DNA of 9,947 nucleotides from positions 1 through 9,947 of the forward strand of contig WLNX01000048.1 in NCBI GenBank assembly GCA_009699565.1. The letters are read 5' to 3'. Shown here piece by piece: positions 1 to 5,287 of this stretch. The translations under genes and the position numbers were made by a program. The stretch is from Actinomycetota bacterium (GTDB lineage Bacteria; Actinomycetota; Thermoleophilia; Solirubrobacterales; Solirubrobacteraceae). Position 1 is the first letter of the stretch. The number at the start of each line of letters is the position of its first letter. The notes below the pieces were generated by a model that was given only the letters and a program-made list of their open reading frames with translations, ran no database searches and was not told the DNA's origin.

Positions 1-336
1 ATCGCCGGCACCGAGCTGCAGCCGTCGCCGGCAGCCAACAAGGTCTCTGCAACTCCCCCGGTTGCGGTTTCCGTAAAGGTGCTCAACGGCGGCGAGAACA
101 ACGAGAAGAACGTCACCGTCACCGTCACTCTGACCTCCCCCGGGGCGAAGCCGGTCACCGCCAAGAAGGTCGTTAACCAGACGGCCGCAGGCAGCGAGAC
201 CGACGTCTCAATCGCACTTCCCTCCGTCCCGAAGGGTGCGGCGGCAACACTCACGGTCAAGGTCAGCCCGGTTGCAGGCGAGTCGAACACCGACAACAAC
301 GAGCAGACCTACACCGTCCTCTTCGCAGCAGGTTGA
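1..336 (+). CDS. C-terminal fragment of a CARDB-like Ig-fold surface/secreted protein (5' truncated)
   Basis: The frame is open from the first base of the window and ends at TGA 334-336, so only the last 111 residues are seen and the true start lies outside. The visible part alternates short hydrophobic beta-strand stretches with polar turns, with Asn-rich turns (ENNEKN near residue 33 and NTDNNEQ near residue 99) followed by strand segments such as VTVTVTLT and TYTVLF. That spacing, and an ending with a NN turn and a last strand, is typical of CARDB and related immunoglobulin-like adhesion domains found on extracytoplasmic proteins. No catalytic motif, sorting signal or transmembrane segment is present in this end; the sequence stops shortly after the last strand. 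The full protein may carry a signal peptide and further domains upstream. The DUF4446 gene follows after about 30 nt on the same strand. Domain class is a fair guess; function is unknown. Confidence 0.6.
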   Translation: MAGTELQPSPAANKVSATPPVAVSVKVLNGGENNEKNVTVTVTLTSPGAKPVTAKKVVNQTAAGSETDVSIALPSVPKGAAATLTVKVSPVAGESNTDNNEQTYTVLFAAG

Positions 337-367
337 TCGCCCCTCCGCGGTCTATCCTCTGCGGACA

Positions 368-889
368 GTGAATTCCTTGAACGGCAATGCCGCGCTGATC
401 GCGCTGATCGCTTGCGCAATCGCGATCGCAGCGCTTGCCGGCGTAGCGGTCGCCCTGGTCATGCTCCGGCGACTGCGGCGCGATCAGACGCTGCTGATCG
501 GTGACAAGGAGCGAGACATCGCAGGCCACGCGGCCGACCTTGAACGCCAGTTCGTCGCCCTCCACGACCACCTGATCGACATTGCAACACGGCTTGATGC
601 TCGCGTCGCGATAGCCGAGAAGCGTCTCGATGGGGCAGTCACACATCGCGGAGTTGTTCGCTACGACGCATACAACGAGCTCTCCGGCCACCAATCGGTT
701 TCGATAGCCCTGCTCGACAGCCATCGCTCGGGCATCGTTATCTCGTCGATCCAGCACCGCGACCAAACCCGCTTCTACGTCCGCCAAGTTGAGCGGGGTA
801 AGGGAACCGTCGAGCTTTCGCCGGAAGAGCAGGAAGTCGTCGACGGGGCGATCGCCGGCGAACTGCTCGACTTGGTGGACCTGCGATGA
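368..889 (+). CDS. DUF4446 family membrane-anchored protein
   Basis: The 173-residue product has one N-terminal hydrophobic segment (about residues 9-32, rich in Ala, Ile, Leu and Val) followed by a basic RRLRR stretch, so the rest probably faces the cytoplasm. Residues about 40-90 look helical and possibly coiled. The C-terminal block holds the DUF4446 signature: RGVVRYDAYNELSGHQS (about 94-110), then SIALLDSHRSGIVISSI (112-128), a Tyr in RFYVRQVERGKG, and SPEEQEVV near 151-158. The biochemical role of this family is not known to me. The start is chosen at GTG 368, the first start codon after the upstream stop that keeps the whole hydrophobic segment; the ribosome binding site there is weak, and TTG 377 is an alternative. 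The reading frame is open further upstream (to 236) but that part overlaps the previous gene and is unlikely to be used. The stop overlaps the pheA start, suggesting co-translation with pheA. Confidence 0.8.
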   Translation: MNSLNGNAALIALIACAIAIAALAGVAVALVMLRRLRRDQTLLIGDKERDIAGHAADLERQFVALHDHLIDIATRLDARVAIAEKRLDGAVTHRGVVRYDAYNELSGHQSVSIALLDSHRSGIVISSIQHRDQTRFYVRQVERGKGTVELSPEEQEVVDGAIAGELLDLVDLR

Positions 890-1737
890 CGAGGATCGGC
901 TACCTGGGACCGAAGGGCACCTTCAGCGAGCAGGCGATGTTGGAGTCGCTTGCGATCGCAAACGCCGGCCAATCGCCAACTCCGGTCGAGCTTCCGACGG
1001 TGCACGAGGTTGTCAGCGCGGTCCAGAGCGGCGAGGTTGACCGAGCGATCGCACCGGTTGAGAACTCGGTCGAAGGCGGCATCAACCAGGTGATTGACGC
1101 ACTCGTCCACGATGCTCCCGATGTCCACATCATCGGTGAGTACGTGCTCCCGATCGATCACTCGCTGATCGCGCGGGACGCTCTTGAGCCCGCCGAGATC
1201 ACCGCTGTTGTCTCCCACCCGCAGGCGCTCGCACAGTGCGCGTCGTTCCTCAGGCGCGAACTTCCGAACGCAAGACTGATCCCCTCGACGTCAACGGCGG
1301 AAGCGGTCCAGACCGTGCTGGCGAGTTCAGAGCCGATCGCAGCGATAGCCGGCAGTGCTGCAGCCGCGCAGGAAGGCGCGGTAACGATTAAGCCATCGAT
1401 CGCCGACCACGAAAGCCTTGAGACCCGCTTCATCTGGCTCTCGCGCGAACCTGCGGGCCCGCCGAATGATGGAGCGGCCGGCAAGAGCGCGATCCTCTTC
1501 TCCGGCGCAGGCGACGGATCGCCTGGCTGGCTGCTCGACTGCCTGAGCGAGTTCGCCAGTCGCGGGGTCAACCTCACCCGCATCGAGTCGCGGCCGGAGC
1601 GACTCCAACTGGGGCGCTATCTGTTCCTCGCAGACATCGAGGGCAGGGTCGACGTTCCCGGTCCCGCTGCCGACGCCGTCAGCGGCCTCGAAGCGCACTG
1701 CCAGCAGGTGCGGGTACTCGGCAGCTACCCCGTGTGA
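886..1737 (+). CDS. pheA: Prephenate dehydratase (PheA), PDT plus ACT domains
   Basis: This 283-residue enzyme should convert prephenate to phenylpyruvate with loss of water and CO2, the committed cytosolic step of phenylalanine synthesis. The N-terminal prephenate dehydratase domain begins at once with IGYLGPKGTFSEQA (residues 4-17), followed by PVENSVEGGI (57-66), DHSLIA (91-96), SHPQALAQC (110-118) and the catalytic TRF (180-182). An ACT regulatory domain follows (about 201-280) with the phenylalanine-binding ESRP at 234-237, so feedback inhibition by phenylalanine is expected. The position of the other ligand loop (GALV in E. coli) reads SPGWL here. Length and order fit the monofunctional actinobacterial enzyme; there is no chorismate mutase domain. 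ATG 886 overlaps the TGA of the DUF4446 gene (ATGA), with GGTGGA at 874-879 as ribosome binding site, so translation is probably coupled. Confidence 0.95.
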   Translation: MTRIGYLGPKGTFSEQAMLESLAIANAGQSPTPVELPTVHEVVSAVQSGEVDRAIAPVENSVEGGINQVIDALVHDAPDVHIIGEYVLPIDHSLIARDALEPAEITAVVSHPQALAQCASFLRRELPNARLIPSTSTAEAVQTVLASSEPIAAIAGSAAAAQEGAVTIKPSIADHESLETRFIWLSREPAGPPNDGAAGKSAILFSGAGDGSPGWLLDCLSEFASRGVNLTRIESRPERLQLGRYLFLADIEGRVDVPGPAADAVSGLEAHCQQVRVLGSYPV

Positions 1738-1744
1738 GCAACGC

Positions 1745-1768
1745 GCCGACTTTCGCCCAGCCGTCGGC
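1745..1768 (+). terminator. Possible weak hairpin after pheA
   Basis: GCCGAC (1745-1750) and GTCGGC (1763-1768) can form a 6-bp GC-rich stem with a 12-nt loop, starting 8 nt after the pheA stop. No T-run follows, so this is not a classical intrinsic terminator; it may only slow transcription or protect the 3' end. Confidence 0.25.
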
Positions 1769-1795
1769 TCCGCGGATAAACTCGCCTTCAGGCGA

Positions 1796-2374
1796 ATGAC
1801 GACGCTGGCGACATCAGCCTCAACCGACTCGGAACCAACGCTTTCGAGGCAGCGGCCGATGCGTGAAAGCGGTCGCGTGCTGGTGCTCAACGCAACCTAC
1901 GAGCCAATCAATGTCTGCACCGTCCGCAGAGCGGCAATCCTGCTGCTGAAAGAGAAAGTCGATCTCATCGAGCGCGGCGATGGCGATCTGCGCTCGGAGT
2001 CGCGGGTGCTGGCCAGCCCGCTGGTTGTGCGCCTGCGCAGCTACGTGAACGTTCCGAGGGACAGCTCAAAGCGGCGGATCACCCGCCGAGCGGTCTTCGC
2101 CCGGGACGGATGGGCCTGCCAGTACTGCGGGACCGGGTCCAATCTCACCGTCGACCATGTCATCCCTCGCTCGAAGGGAGGGCCGTCTACGTGGGAGAAC
2201 ATCGTCGCGTCCTGCGCCCCCTGCAACCGGCGCAAAGCCGACCGCCTTCCATCCCAGATCAACATGCACCCGAGGAAGGCGCCGCGCGTTCCCGGGCCGG
2301 ATGTCTTTATCACCGTCGCCTCGCAGCGGATCCCTCCGGCATGGCGCCAGTGGCTGTCGCCAGAGCTGGCGTAA
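1796..2374 (+). CDS. HNH endonuclease family protein
   Basis: The product (192 residues from the first ATG) has a conserved N-terminal block VLVLNATYEPINVCTVRRA (28-46) and a C-terminal HNH/zinc module: CQYC (C108, C111), the DH pair D120-H121, N135 and CAPC (C140, C143), followed by NRRKADR. The cysteine pairs should hold a structural zinc, and the DH...N residues form the metal-dependent nuclease centre. This family is very widespread in actinobacteria as a single chromosomal gene; its physiological target is not known to me. The start is uncertain. ATG 1796 gives a Ser/Thr-rich 21-residue leader, is preceded by a palindrome TCGCCT-TC-AGGCGA (1782-1795) and has only a weak ribosome binding site. 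ATG 1859 has GAGG at 1846-1849 with 9-nt spacing and starts just before the conserved block. TAAACT (1777-1782) could be a -10 element. The gene is followed by the structured intergenic region described separately. Confidence 0.88.
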   Translation: MTTLATSASTDSEPTLSRQRPMRESGRVLVLNATYEPINVCTVRRAAILLLKEKVDLIERGDGDLRSESRVLASPLVVRLRSYVNVPRDSSKRRITRRAVFARDGWACQYCGTGSNLTVDHVIPRSKGGPSTWENIVASCAPCNRRKADRLPSQINMHPRKAPRVPGPDVFITVASQRIPPAWRQWLSPELA

Positions 2375-2391
2375 TCGCCATCCCTGAGCCG

Positions 2392-2410
2392 TGGTAGATT
2401 TTTTCTACCA
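2392..2410 (+). promoter_or_regulatory. Extended -10-like element inside a perfect 7-bp inverted repeat
   Basis: TGGTAGATT (2392-2400) fits an extended -10 (TGnTAnnnT); no convincing -35 hexamer lies 16-18 nt upstream. If used, transcription would begin near 2407, just before the 16S-complementary stretch at 2412-2427. The same bases form a perfect inverted repeat, TGGTAGA (2392-2398) and TCTACCA (2404-2410), with a five-T loop, so an alternative reading is a hairpin at the end of the HNH transcript. There is no T-run after the stem, which argues against an intrinsic terminator. Confidence 0.3.
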
Positions 2411-2411
2411 G

Positions 2412-2427
2412 AGAAAGGGGGTGGTCC
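2412..2427 (+). promoter_or_regulatory. Extended Shine-Dalgarno-like sequence
   Basis: AGAAAGGGGGTGGTCC differs from the perfect complement of the conserved bacterial 16S 3' end (AGAAAGGAGGTGATCC) at two positions, both A to G, which still pair with U. The following ATG (2442) is 14 nt beyond its end, farther than a normal ribosome binding site, so it may act as an unusually strong binding or standby site, or have a non-initiation role. Confidence 0.5.
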
Positions 2428-2441
2428 AAATCGACAAACCA

Positions 2442-2477
2442 ATGTTTTTCGGGACCCTGGAGGTGACCGGCCGCTAG
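2442..2477 (+). CDS. Possible 11-residue peptide ORF
   Basis: ATG 2442 opens an ORF coding MFFGTLEVTGR and ending at TAG 2475-2477. It lies behind the very strong 16S-complementary stretch at 2412-2427, although the spacing is long. A second Shine-Dalgarno-like match (GGAGGTGA, 2459-2466) sits inside the ORF, and the stop codon falls in the loop of the hairpin 2467-2486. After the TAG the same frame stays open until TGA 2580-2582. The peptide resembles nothing I can name. Without comparative data it may be chance. Confidence 0.25.
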   Translation: MFFGTLEVTGR

Positions 2478-2613
2478 CGCGGTTGGCTGGACCCGCTAAG
2501 CGGAATCCAATCCGGGACACCGTTGGCCCTTTCGCCGGTGCTGGTCCCCCCGGCCGCCAGCCACAGTGGCAGGCGAAGATGAACAGGCCAATTTGAATTC
2601 AGTCAGATGTTTG

Positions 2614-2645
2614 GAAGGGCGTCGGGGATTTCTCCGGCGCCCTTC
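2614..2645. terminator. Hairpin between convergent transcripts
   Basis: GAAGGGCG (2614-2621) and CGCCCTTC (2638-2645) form a perfect 8-bp stem; CGG/CCG (2623-2625, 2634-2636) can extend it inside. It lies 15 nt after the gyrA stop on the minus strand and downstream of the structured region on the plus strand, so it is well placed to end transcription from both sides. Neither strand shows a T-run after the stem, so efficiency is uncertain. Confidence 0.45.
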
Positions 2646-2660
2646 TGACGTTCCCGCCGG

Positions 2661-5258
2661 CTACTCGTCGGCTTCGTCAGGCTCGGCTTCGTCAGCTTCG
2701 GCGACCTCGGACTGCGGTTCTTCGGTCGCAGGGGCCTCGCCCGCCGCGACGACCGACTCGGCGCCCTCGGCGCCTTCCTCGAGGGCGACTGCGTCGTCAG
2801 CAGCGTCATCCTCGGCTTCATCGACGACGACGGCTGTCGCGCTGACGACGTCGTCTTCGCGGATGTTCATCACCTTCACGCCCTGAGCGCCTCGGCCGTA
2901 ACGGTTGATGCCGCTGACAGCGGTGCGCTGCACCATCCCCTCTCTCGAGATGAAGACGAGCTCCTGGTGCTCGCGGACGACCAGCGCCCCGGCTAGTCCG
3001 CCCTTGGCTTCGGTCAGAGCGATTGTCTTTACGCCCTTGGCTCCGCGCTTGGTCTTGCGGTACTCGCGCACCAGCGTGCGCTTCCCGTAGCCATTGTCAG
3101 TGATCACCAGCAGGTCCATGTCGTCGCGGGCGATATCCATCGCGATGACTTCACCCTTCTCACCCACGTCCATCCCCTTGACGCCGCTGGTGCTGCGGCC
3201 CATCGCGCGGGCATCGGACTCGGCAAAGCGGACGGTTAGGCCGGCCCGGGAGACGATCAGCACCTCGTCCTCCTTGTCAACGCCGCGGACCACGATCAGC
3301 TCGTCGTCATCTCGAATCTTGATCGCGATGATGCCGTCGGCCTTGATCGGCGTGTTGTACTGCTGGAGCTCGGTCTTCTTGATCGTGCCCTTCTTCGTGG
3401 CAAAGACGAGGTACTCGGTCTCGGTGAAGTCGCGGGTTGCGAGAACCGCCTCGATCCGCTCGCCCTCGCGCAGTGGCAGCACGTTGACTAGTGCCCGCCC
3501 CTTCGCGGTGCGTGACGCCTCGGGGAGCTCGTAGACCTTAGAGCGGTAGACCTTCCCTCGGTTGGAGAAGAACAGAAGGTAATCGTGCGACGAGCAGACA
3601 AACAGATGCTCAATGAAGTCACCGTCCTTCATGTCCATGCCGGTGACGCCGCGGCCGCCGCGCTGCTGCTGGCGGTAAGTGCCAAGCGGAAGCGACTTGA
3701 TGTATCCGCTTTGCGTGATCGTGATCACCATCTGCTGGTCGGCGATCAGGTCCTCGATGTCAATCTCATCCTCGCTGGGCGAGATCAGCGTGCGGCGCTC
3801 GTCCGAGAAACGTTCGTTGATCTCCCCGAGCTCCTCCTTGATCAGGTCAAGCACGGCCTGCTCGCTTCCAAGCAGCTCGCGCAGCTCGCGAATCCGCTCC
3901 ATCACGTCGTCGTGCTCGCTCTTGATCGCGTCCGCCTCGAGGGCAGTCAGCTGGGCAAGACGGAGCTCGAGGATCGCGCTGGCCTGAATTGCCGACAGGT
4001 CAAAGTCGGAAACCAGCTTCTCGCGCGCGCTGTCGCGATCGGCCGCATTGCGGATCAGCTTGATCACTGCATCGAGGTTGTCGAGCGCAATCAGCAGGCC
4101 GAGCAGGATGTGTGCGCGTGCCTCCTTGATTCCAAGCTCATGCTTCGCGCGGCGTACGACCACCTGGCGCTGGTGAGCGACGTAGGCGGTCAGAACCTCG
4201 CGCAGCGACAGCGTGCGCGGCACGCCGTCTACCAGGGCGACCGTGTTGACGCCGAAGGTCGACTGCATCGAGGTGTGCTTGTAAAGCTGATTCAGAACAA
4301 CCTTGGGAATCACGTCGCGCTTGAGCTCAATGACGAGACGCATGCCGTTGCGATCGGACTCGTCGCGCAGGTCGGTGATGTCCGGGATCTTCTTCTCGTG
4401 GACGAGCTGGGCGATCTTCTGAATCAGGCCGCCCTCGCCGCCCTTCTTGACCATGTAGGGAAGCTCGGTGACGACGATCGCCTCTTTGCCCTGGGTCAGA
4501 GGCTCAATGTGAGCCTTCGCCTGCACCCGCACCCGGCCGCGGCCGGTCTCGTAGGCGTCGCGGATCCCCTGAACGCCAAGAATTGTGCCCCCGGTCGGGA
4601 AGTCGGGACCCTTCATGTGCTTCATCAGGCCGTCGAGCGAGATGTCGGGATCGTCGATCAGCGCGATCGTTGCGGCTGTCACTTCGCCAAGGTTGTGGGG
4701 CGGAATGTTGGTCGCCATTCCAACGGCGATGCCGGATGAGCCGTTGACGAGGAGGTTGGGGTACCGCGCCGGCATGACGGTCGGCTCCTGCGTGCGACCG
4801 TCGTAGTTCGGGACGAAGTCGACGGTGTCCATGTCGAGGTCGCGCAGCATCTCCGTCGCGAGCCGCGTCATGCGTGCCTCGGTGTACCTCATTGCCGCAG
4901 CCGGGTCGTCGTCGACCGAGCCGAAGTTGCCTTGACCGTCAACGAGCGGATAGCGCATCGAGAAGTCCTGGGCCATGCGGACGAGCGCGTCGTAAATCGC
5001 CGAGTCGCCGTGGGGATGGAAGTTGCCCATGACCTCGCCGACGATGCGGGCGCACTTCGAGTAGCCGCGGGTGGGACCGAGACCTAGTTCCGACATTCCG
5101 TAGAGGACGCGGCGATGGACCGGCTTGAGCCCGTCTCGGACGTCGGGCAGCGCCCGGCCGACAATCACGGACATCGCGTAGTCGAGGTACGCGGTCTTCA
5201 TCTCGTCTTCGAGCGCGCGGGGCTCGAAGCGGTCACTCAATACGTCTGCGGAAGCCAT
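2661..5258 (-). CDS. gyrA: DNA gyrase subunit A
   Basis: The 865-residue breakage-reunion subunit of gyrase (works as GyrA2GyrB2) cuts and rejoins the gate DNA duplex during negative supercoiling. The winged-helix/tower part covers about residues 1-500, with the quinolone region ARIVGEVMGNFHPHGDSAIYD (70-90, split by Cys/Ala before it) and the catalytic Tyr125 in AAMRYTE. Ser86 and Asp90 match E. coli Ser83 and Asp87, the usual quinolone-sensitive residues. The C-terminal beta-pinwheel (about 505-810) wraps DNA and contains the GyrA-box QQRGGRG (531-537), which marks gyrase rather than topoisomerase IV. The last ~53 residues form an acidic tail with no Lys or Arg, built of Asp/Glu/Ala. ATG 5258 has GGAGAGGA with 7-nt spacing. 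The gene follows gyrB by 29 nt and is surely co-transcribed with it. Confidence 0.98.
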   Translation of the reverse strand: MASADVLSDRFEPRALEDEMKTAYLDYAMSVIVGRALPDVRDGLKPVHRRVLYGMSELGLGPTRGYSKCARIVGEVMGNFHPHGDSAIYDALVRMAQDFSMRYPLVDGQGNFGSVDDDPAAAMRYTEARMTRLATEMLRDLDMDTVDFVPNYDGRTQEPTVMPARYPNLLVNGSSGIAVGMATNIPPHNLGEVTAATIALIDDPDISLDGLMKHMKGPDFPTGGTILGVQGIRDAYETGRGRVRVQAKAHIEPLTQGKEAIVVTELPYMVKKGGEGGLIQKIAQLVHEKKIPDITDLRDESDRNGMRLVIELKRDVIPKVVLNQLYKHTSMQSTFGVNTVALVDGVPRTLSLREVLTAYVAHQRQVVVRRAKHELGIKEARAHILLGLLIALDNLDAVIKLIRNAADRDSAREKLVSDFDLSAIQASAILELRLAQLTALEADAIKSEHDDVMERIRELRELLGSEQAVLDLIKEELGEINERFSDERRTLISPSEDEIDIEDLIADQQMVITITQSGYIKSLPLGTYRQQQRGGRGVTGMDMKDGDFIEHLFVCSSHDYLLFFSNRGKVYRSKVYELPEASRTAKGRALVNVLPLREGERIEAVLATRDFTETEYLVFATKKGTIKKTELQQYNTPIKADGIIAIKIRDDDELIVVRGVDKEDEVLIVSRAGLTVRFAESDARAMGRSTSGVKGMDVGEKGEVIAMDIARDDMDLLVITDNGYGKRTLVREYRKTKRGAKGVKTIALTEAKGGLAGALVVREHQELVFISREGMVQRTAVSGINRYGRGAQGVKVMNIREDDVVSATAVVVDEAEDDAADDAVALEEGAEGAESVVAAGEAPATEEPQSEVAEADEAEPDEADE
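2670..2695. repeat. Short direct repeat in the acidic-tail codons of gyrA
   Basis: The 11-mer GGCTTCGTCAG occurs at 2670-2680 and again at 2685-2695, a 15-nt period, inside the codons for the DEAEPDEADE end of GyrA. The period keeps the reading frame, so slippage would add or remove five residues of the tail without a frameshift. Confidence 0.6.
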
Positions 5259-5287
5259 TCTTTATTCCTCTCCAGCCCAGGTGATCA

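Larger units (their letters stand above)
2407..2582 (+). ncRNA. Candidate structured small RNA or mini-mRNA between HNH gene and gyrA
   Basis: This gene-free stretch is unusually rich in pairing. A 16-base run (2412-2427) is almost the exact complement of the 16S rRNA 3' end, and GGAGGTGA (2459-2466) is a second match. Hairpins seen: 2467-2474 with 2479-2486 (8 pairs, two G-U, tetraloop TAGC); CCGC/GCGG around TAA (2493-2503) extended by TGGA/TCCA (2488-2491, 2506-2509); GGGAC-ACCG (2514-2522) with CGGT and GTCCC (2536-2539, 2544-2548); and CGCC-A-GCCA (2555-2563) with TGGC-A-GGCG (2567-2575). TGGCTGG (2484-2490) can also pair with CCAGCCA (2557-2563), closing the middle hairpins into a multibranch fold. 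No downstream gene lies on this strand, so it is not a leader. It could also be the 3' UTR of the HNH gene. I cannot assign it to a named RNA family; ends are approximate. Confidence 0.4.

Noticed and set aside
1796..2374. HNH protein as part of a defence or mobile system
   Set aside because: It belongs to a widespread single-copy chromosomal family, stands beside housekeeping genes and has no partner gene, inverted repeats or compositional shift.
2392..2410. Inverted repeat as an intrinsic terminator of the HNH gene
   Set aside because: The Ts are in the loop, not after the stem, and the sequence fits an extended -10 equally well; kept as a regulatory element with low confidence.
2544..2551. 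Run of six Cs, considered as a 6C RNA
   Set aside because: The 6C RNA motif needs two hairpins with C-rich loops; only one C-run is present and part of it is in a predicted stem.
2375..2660. tRNA gene downstream of gyrA, as seen in other actinobacteria
   Set aside because: No cloverleaf with T-loop GTTCRA-type sequence and acceptor stem could be found on either strand.
3585..4739. A 384-codon open frame on the plus strand opposite gyrA, and similar long frames opposite gyrB (5624-6343) and recF (8307-9365)
   Set aside because: They mirror strongly coding GC-rich genes on the other strand, have no recognisable motifs and no ribosome binding sites; antisense frames of this kind are common in GC-rich genomes.
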